A stretch of DNA of 64,000 nucleotides, from positions 558,001 through 622,000 of the forward strand of contig CAVQVG010000020.1 in the NCBI GenBank assembly GCA_963717125.1. The letters run 5' to 3'. Below, piece by piece: positions 60,708 to 64,000 of the stretch (positions are counted from its first letter, which is position 1; each line of letters starts with the position of its first letter). The notes beneath the pieces were generated by a model. The model was not told where the DNA came from, did not search any database, and worked only from the letters and a program-made list of their open reading frames with translations. The stretch is from RYN-230 sp963717125. GTDB lineage: Bacteria; Actinomycetota; Actinomycetes; Streptosporangiales; Streptosporangiaceae. The position numbers and the translations under genes are program-made.

Positions 60708-61268
60708 TCAGGCTTGGGCCGGCCGGGCTGAACCGTCCGCCGTGAACAGGCTGAGGGTGGCGAACTTCCGGCCGACGATCGGGTCGGTCAGCGGCAGCAG
60801 CAGGTAGCGGTAGCCCGGCGGCAGGTCGCGCCGCATGGCGCGCGGCGGCCGGGTCACCGTGGCGGTTTGGTCGAGCCGCAGGCCGAGCCGCTGCAGCGAA
60901 GCCGGGTCGTCGCACGCCCACTGCCACTGGGCGATGCCGCGGCGCGCGGCCAACTGGTGCTGGCGCTGGTACATCCGCTGCGGGTAGGTGTCCAGCGCGA
61001 CCCGCGCAGCGGGGAACCGGGCCGCGATGCGGGCCAGCGTCTGGGTCACCTCCGCCTCCGGCAGGTAGACCAGCACTCCCTCGGTGACGAAGAAGTACGG
61101 CCCGGGGCTGTCCGCCACGATCGGCAGCCACTCCTCGCTGAGCACCGACGCGGGAACCATCCGCCGGCGGCTGGTGTCGGTGAAGAACCGGCCGCGCAGC
61201 TCGATCGTGTCCGGCAGATCCAGGTCGATCCAGTGCACCTGGCCGTTGTCCACCCGCTCGAACCGGGT
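60708..61268 (-). pseudogene. 5'-truncated SAM methyltransferase (LCM/PPM family)
   Basis: The frame encodes the C-terminal two thirds of a family normally about 270 residues long: NTRFERVDNGQVHWIDLDLP, then GPYFFVTEGVLVYLPEAEV (the motif after the SAM site) and the final strands. The N-terminal part with the glycine-rich SAM loop is missing. The homology begins at about 61265, directly after the stop of the response regulator gene (61270). A GTG at 61253 could start a 181-residue remnant, but it would lack part of the SAM site. Most likely a deletion brought the two genes together. Confidence 0.75.
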
Positions 61269-61269
61269 G

Positions 61270-61893
61270 TTAGCTGCCCAGCAGCCAGCCGTTCGCGCTG
61301 GCCAGCCGCACCGCCTCGGCGCGGGTACGCGCGCCGGTCTTGCCGATAGCCGCGGACAGGTGGTTGCGCACCGTGCCCTCCGACAGGTGCAGGGTCGCGG
61401 CGATGTCCGCCACCGTCCCGCCGTCCCGGGCTGTCCACAGCACGTCGGTCTCCCGCGGGGTCAGCGGGTTGTCCCTGGCCGCGAGCGTCTCCGCGGCCAG
61501 GCTCGGGTCCACCACGCGCAGCCCGGACGCCACCCGGCGGACCGCGTCCGCGAGCTGCCGGGCCGGGGTGTCCTTGACCACGAAGCCGCTGGCCCCAGCG
61601 GCCATCGCCCGCCGCAGGTAACCGGGGCGGCCGAACGTGGTCACCACCAGCACCCGGCAGGACGGCAGCGCGGCGCGCAGCTCGCTGGTGGCGGAGATGC
61701 CGTCCAGGCCGGGCATCTCCACGTCCAGCAGCGCCACGTCGGGCCGGGTGCGGCGGGCCTCGGGCAGCACGTCGTCGCCGCGGCCCACCTCGGCCACCAC
61801 CTCGAGATCAGGCTCCAGCGCGAGCAGGGCGGCCAGCGCCCCGCGGACCAAGGCCTGGTCGTCCGCGAGGAGCAGCCGGATCGGTGTGGTCAC
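61270..61893 (-). CDS. Response regulator, NarL/LuxR family
   Basis: 207 residues from GTG 61893. Receiver domain: LLLADDQALVRGALAALLAL at the start, phosphorylated Asp in VALLDVEMPGLDG, Thr in VVTTFGRPGY and Lys in FVVKDTPARQ. LuxR-type helix-turn-helix: LTPRETDVLWTARDGGTVAD, then LHLSEGTVRNHLSAAI. It is the partner of the kinase encoded seven bases upstream. A longer frame reading through the kinase 3' end was rejected. Confidence 0.92.
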   Translation of the reverse strand: MTTPIRLLLADDQALVRGALAALLALEPDLEVVAEVGRGDDVLPEARRTRPDVALLDVEMPGLDGISATSELRAALPSCRVLVVTTFGRPGYLRRAMAAGASGFVVKDTPARQLADAVRRVASGLRVVDPSLAAETLAARDNPLTPRETDVLWTARDGGTVADIAATLHLSEGTVRNHLSAAIGKTGARTRAEAVRLASANGWLLGS

Positions 61894-61900
61894 GGCCCGA

Positions 61901-63430
61901 TCATGGCATCCGCACCCGGAGCACGAAGCCATCCAGCGCGGACCGGCCGACGCCGACCACGGCGCCCTCGGCCGCCGCCCGCTCGCGCAGCCCGGCCAGC
62001 CCGTGCCCGGATCGCGGCGGCTCGCCGCCGCTCGGCGCGCAGCGGCGATCGGGGGGTCCGGGGGGTCGCCCCCCCAGCCGTGGCGGCTCGCCGCCGCTCG
62101 GCGCGCAGCGGCGATCGGGGGGTCCGGGGGGTCGCCCCCCCGGGTCAACACAGCCGATCCCGTCGTCACTGATCTCCACCTGGTCGAGGGTGACCCGGAT
62201 GGCGCAGCGGGTCGCCCCGCTGTGCCGGATCACGTTGGTCACCCCTTCCCGGACCGCCCAGCTGAACAGCTCCTGGCGGCGCCGCGGGATCCCGACGATC
62301 TCGTGGTCCGGCAGGTCGGCCTCGATGCCCGCCGCGGCCAGCGCGGTGCGGGCGCTGGCCAGCTCCCGGTCCAGGGTGACCTCGTGGTAGCCCGCCGCCG
62401 CGGCCCGCACGTCGGCGAGTGCCTGCCGGGCGATCCGCTCCACGTCGCCGATCTCGGCCTCGGCCCGCGCCGGGTCCAGGCCGGTCAGCCGCCCGGCCAG
62501 CTCGGCCTTGACCGCCACCACGGTCAGCGAGTGGCCCAGGATGTCGTGCAGGTCCCGGGCGAACCGGTTGCGCTCGTCGGCCAGGGCCAGTCTGGTCAGC
62601 TCGTTCCGGGCCGCGGCCAGCTGCATGTTGCGCTGGATGAGCTGCACCACGCCGAAGGATGCCAGCGCCGAGACGAAGATCTGGAAGGCCAGCGTCCCGT
62701 CCGGCTGCCAGCCGGCGACCATCGCGGGCACGGCCAGCGATGCCCCGATGGCCACCGCCACCACGGCCCAGCCGATCCGGATGGGCAGCAGGAACACCGC
62801 CATCACGCTCAGGTAGATCAGCAGCAGCGAGGCATCCGCGCCGATGCTCAGGTAGCCGACCGCGATCAACGCCGCCTCGGCGGACAGCGCGCCCACGCCG
62901 AACGCGAGCGGCACCTGGCGGTCCGCCCGCCGCCGGGACAGCGCGAACGTCGCGATGAACACCGCGGCGAACGCGATCAGCGTGGCCAGCCCCAGGTAGC
63001 GGCGCACCAGGTCATGGTCGGCCCAAACGGTGCTGGCCGGCTGGGACAGGTAGACCAGCCAGATCGCCGCGAACATCCAGCCGAACCGGCGCCACCGGGC
63101 GCCGGGCACACCGTCCATCGCCGGGTCCGACGTGGCGGGCCCGGCGCGGCCGCCGACCTCGGCGGCCGGCCGGGCAGGGGCCTGGGTCATGGCCCGGAAC
63201 CGGGCCAGCCACCGGTCCGGCCGGCGGCCCAGCGCGGCCGGGTTACGAAGCAGCACATGGGACGAGTCTGCTCGATCCGCGCGCTCTGGGCCACCTGACC
63301 GGTCCCCAGCGCCGGTGGGCACGGTGCCGCTGGGCACGGTGCCGCTGGGCACGGTGTCGGTAGGCACGGTGTCGGTAGGCACAGCCCCGTCGCGTGCAGG
63401 CGCCCCCGCGGTCAGCATCGCGTCGGACAT
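61901..63430 (-). CDS. Sensor histidine kinase, DesK/NarL family, with ATP-lid repeat insert
   Basis: 509 residues from ATG 63430. Residues 20-40 are a 5-residue repeat (VPTDT/VPSGT). Six membrane helices lie at about 115-265. The HisKA_3 box FARDLHDILGHSLTVVAVK puts the phosphorylated His at 295. HATPase motifs: NVIRHSG, SDDGIG and GHGLAGLRER. Between DDGIG (422-426) and GHGLAG (475-480) lies a 44-residue insert made of two copies of a 22-residue unit rich in Pro, Gly and Arg. Other NarL-type kinases have about 5-15 residues here. Its effect on ATP binding is unknown. Cognate regulator directly downstream. Confidence 0.88.
   Translation of the reverse strand: MSDAMLTAGAPARDGAVPTDTVPTDTVPSGTVPSGTVPTGAGDRSGGPERADRADSSHVLLRNPAALGRRPDRWLARFRAMTQAPARPAAEVGGRAGPATSDPAMDGVPGARWRRFGWMFAAIWLVYLSQPASTVWADHDLVRRYLGLATLIAFAAVFIATFALSRRRADRQVPLAFGVGALSAEAALIAVGYLSIGADASLLLIYLSVMAVFLLPIRIGWAVVAVAIGASLAVPAMVAGWQPDGTLAFQIFVSALASFGVVQLIQRNMQLAAARNELTRLALADERNRFARDLHDILGHSLTVVAVKAELAGRLTGLDPARAEAEIGDVERIARQALADVRAAAAGYHEVTLDRELASARTALAAAGIEADLPDHEIVGIPRRRQELFSWAVREGVTNVIRHSGATRCAIRVTLDQVEISDDGIGCVDPGGRPPGPPDRRCAPSGGEPPRLGGRPPGPPDRRCAPSGGEPPRSGHGLAGLRERAAAEGAVVGVGRSALDGFVLRVRMP
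62016..62141. repeat. 66-bp tandem repeat inside the kinase gene
   Basis: About 60 identical bases occur at 62016-62075 and again at 62082-62141, a period of 66 (22 codons). The unit contains several inverted elements (GGCGGCTCGCCGCC, and GGGGGGTC against its partner GCCCCCC) and is extremely GC-rich. The period keeps the kinase frame open. It looks like a palindromic dispersed repeat inserted and then duplicated in coding sequence. Confidence 0.8.
63314..63382. repeat. 15-bp tandem repeat at the kinase N-terminus
   Basis: Four and a half copies of GGTGGGCACGGTGCC-type 15-mers with small changes (GCTGGGCACGGTGCC, GGTAGGCACGGTGTC). On the minus strand they encode VPTDT/VPSGT in the cytoplasmic N-terminal tail. 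The period of five codons keeps the frame, so copy number can vary without breaking the gene. Confidence 0.75.
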
Positions 63431-63518
63431 ACCCCCGATCTTGCCCGCAGGCCGGCCGCCCGGCCGCTGCCGTGCGTCACCGCCCGGCCATGACAGATGT
63501 CACGGCCGGCCCGGCCCG

Positions 63519-63938
63519 CTAGCTGACCGGCTGGGCCGGGACGACGGGCAGGCCGGCCGTGGCCCAGGCCTGGAAGCCGCCGTCCAGGTCGGTCGCCGCG
63601 GTCAGGCCGAGGTCCTGCAGCGAGGCCGCGGCCAGGCTGGACGTGTAACCCTGCGAGCACATCACGATGACCGGCAGGTCGTAGCGGCCGGCCTGGGGCA
63701 GCCGCGCGTCCGAGGCCGGGTCGAACCGCCACTCCAGCACGTTGCGCTCGATCACCAGGGCGCCCGGCACCTCGCCTTCGGCGGCGCGCTGCGCGGCGGG
63801 CCGGATATCCACCAGCAGCGCGCCCGCCTGCACCGCGGCCTGCGCCTGCTCCGGGCCGACCCGGTCCAGCCGGGCCCGGGCCGCGCCGAGCAGGTCGTCA
63901 ATCGTGCGTGCGCCCGCTGGCCTGCCGTCGCTCACCAT
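63519..63938 (-). CDS. Rhodanese-like sulfurtransferase
   Basis: 139 residues from ATG 63938; the GTG one codon later (63935) has better spacing from GGGGAG. One rhodanese domain: GALLVDIRPAAQRAAEGEVPG represented by LLVDIRPAAQRA, the active Cys in IVMCSQGYTSSLAA, and DLDGGFQAWATAGLPV at the end. It transfers sulfane sulfur in the cytoplasm. Its start overlaps the stop of the upstream cysteine dioxygenase-like gene by seven bases, which links it to cysteine sulfur oxidation. Confidence 0.9.
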   Translation of the reverse strand: MVSDGRPAGARTIDDLLGAARARLDRVGPEQAQAAVQAGALLVDIRPAAQRAAEGEVPGALVIERNVLEWRFDPASDARLPQAGRYDLPVIVMCSQGYTSSLAAASLQDLGLTAATDLDGGFQAWATAGLPVVPAQPVS

Positions 63939-64000
63939 CGCTCCCCTGCGGTCTCCATGGCGGCCAGCACCAGGCCGCCACTGGTCAGTTCGTAGCGCCG
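63932..64000 (-). CDS. C-terminal end of a probable cysteine dioxygenase (partial)
   Basis: The last 22 residues of a minus-strand gene that enters from beyond the window: RRYELTSGGLVLAAMETAGE, then RW and stop. This ending is typical of bacterial cysteine dioxygenases, which oxidise cysteine to cysteine sulfinate and are often coupled to a rhodanese gene as here. Only the tail is visible, so the assignment rests on that ending and on the overlap with the rhodanese start. Confidence 0.5.
   Translation of the reverse strand, partial: RRYELTSGGLVLAAMETAGERW

Noticed and set aside
62016..62141. CRISPR-like array
   Set aside because: There are only two units with a 6-base gap, they lie inside a coding frame and there are no spacers.

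Overview
The window is very GC-rich, densely coding DNA from an actinomycete. Several gene families support this: a DUF222-HNH nuclease, DUF3040, DUF998, DUF899 and DUF2332 proteins, a mycothiol-type maleylpyruvate isomerase domain protein, a glucosyl-3-phosphoglycerate synthase, an Rv2578c-like radical SAM protein, ECF sigma factors with SnoaL-like tails, frequent GTG starts, ATGA/GTGA overlaps and several apparently leaderless promoters. The style fits Streptosporangiales or a nearby order, but the genus cannot be read from this sequence. No rRNA, tRNA, CRISPR array, phage or insertion sequence was recognised.

Layout. 1-9 kb: end of an MFS exporter, a GAF-like membrane protein, an FtsX-type ABC exporter split into two reading frames, a DesK/NarL-type two-component pair, a thioesterase, an ECF sigma factor and a DUF899 protein. 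9-13.7 kb: a DUF222-HNH nuclease with a broken repeat tract and an SOS-like box, 1-Cys peroxiredoxin, cupin, FMN reductase and a DUF998 membrane protein. 13.7-25.2 kb: two copies of a cassette made of a Tat-exported copper-radical oxidase (galactose/glyoxal oxidase fold) followed by a membrane-anchored beta-propeller. Between the copies lie a nitrate/taurine-type ABC operon with a TauD-like dioxygenase, an epimerase and an adenosine deaminase. 25-30.5 kb: TetR, EamA transporter, DUF2332, a PadR-DUF1707 fusion and an MFS exporter.

30.7-37.3 kb is one long operon: a branched-chain-type ABC importer, a 69-residue UBA/EF-Ts-N-like protein, an SfnG-like flavin monooxygenase and an OsmC protein. 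It looks like uptake plus oxidation of a small organic, possibly organosulfur, substrate. 37.3-40.6 kb: RibD/DHFR-like reductase, MFS exporter and a second ECF sigma factor. 40.5-47.4 kb is an alpha-galactoside locus: a LacI regulator, sugar ABC importer and small secreted protein on one strand, and a GH36 alpha-galactosidase on the other, with paired operators between them. 47.4-55.9 kb: cupin-hydrolase fusion with its TetR, GpgS, VOC, FmdB, MDMPI, siderophore-interacting protein and SthA. 56-58.4 kb: a CYTH/CHAD protein translationally coupled to an orphan ParA ATPase. 58.5-64 kb: two small uncharacterised or DUF proteins, a radical SAM protein, a truncated methyltransferase, a second NarL-type pair whose kinase carries a 66-bp tandem repeat in the ATP lid, rhodanese and the end of a probable cysteine dioxygenase.

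Eight genes have their reading frame broken by what look like single-base indels in GC-rich stretches: the FtsX permease, HNH nuclease, propeller copy 1, TauD, LivH, LivG, LivF and GH36. All otherwise look well conserved. Uncorrected assembly errors are at least as likely as real decay, so reads should be checked before any of them is called a true pseudogene.
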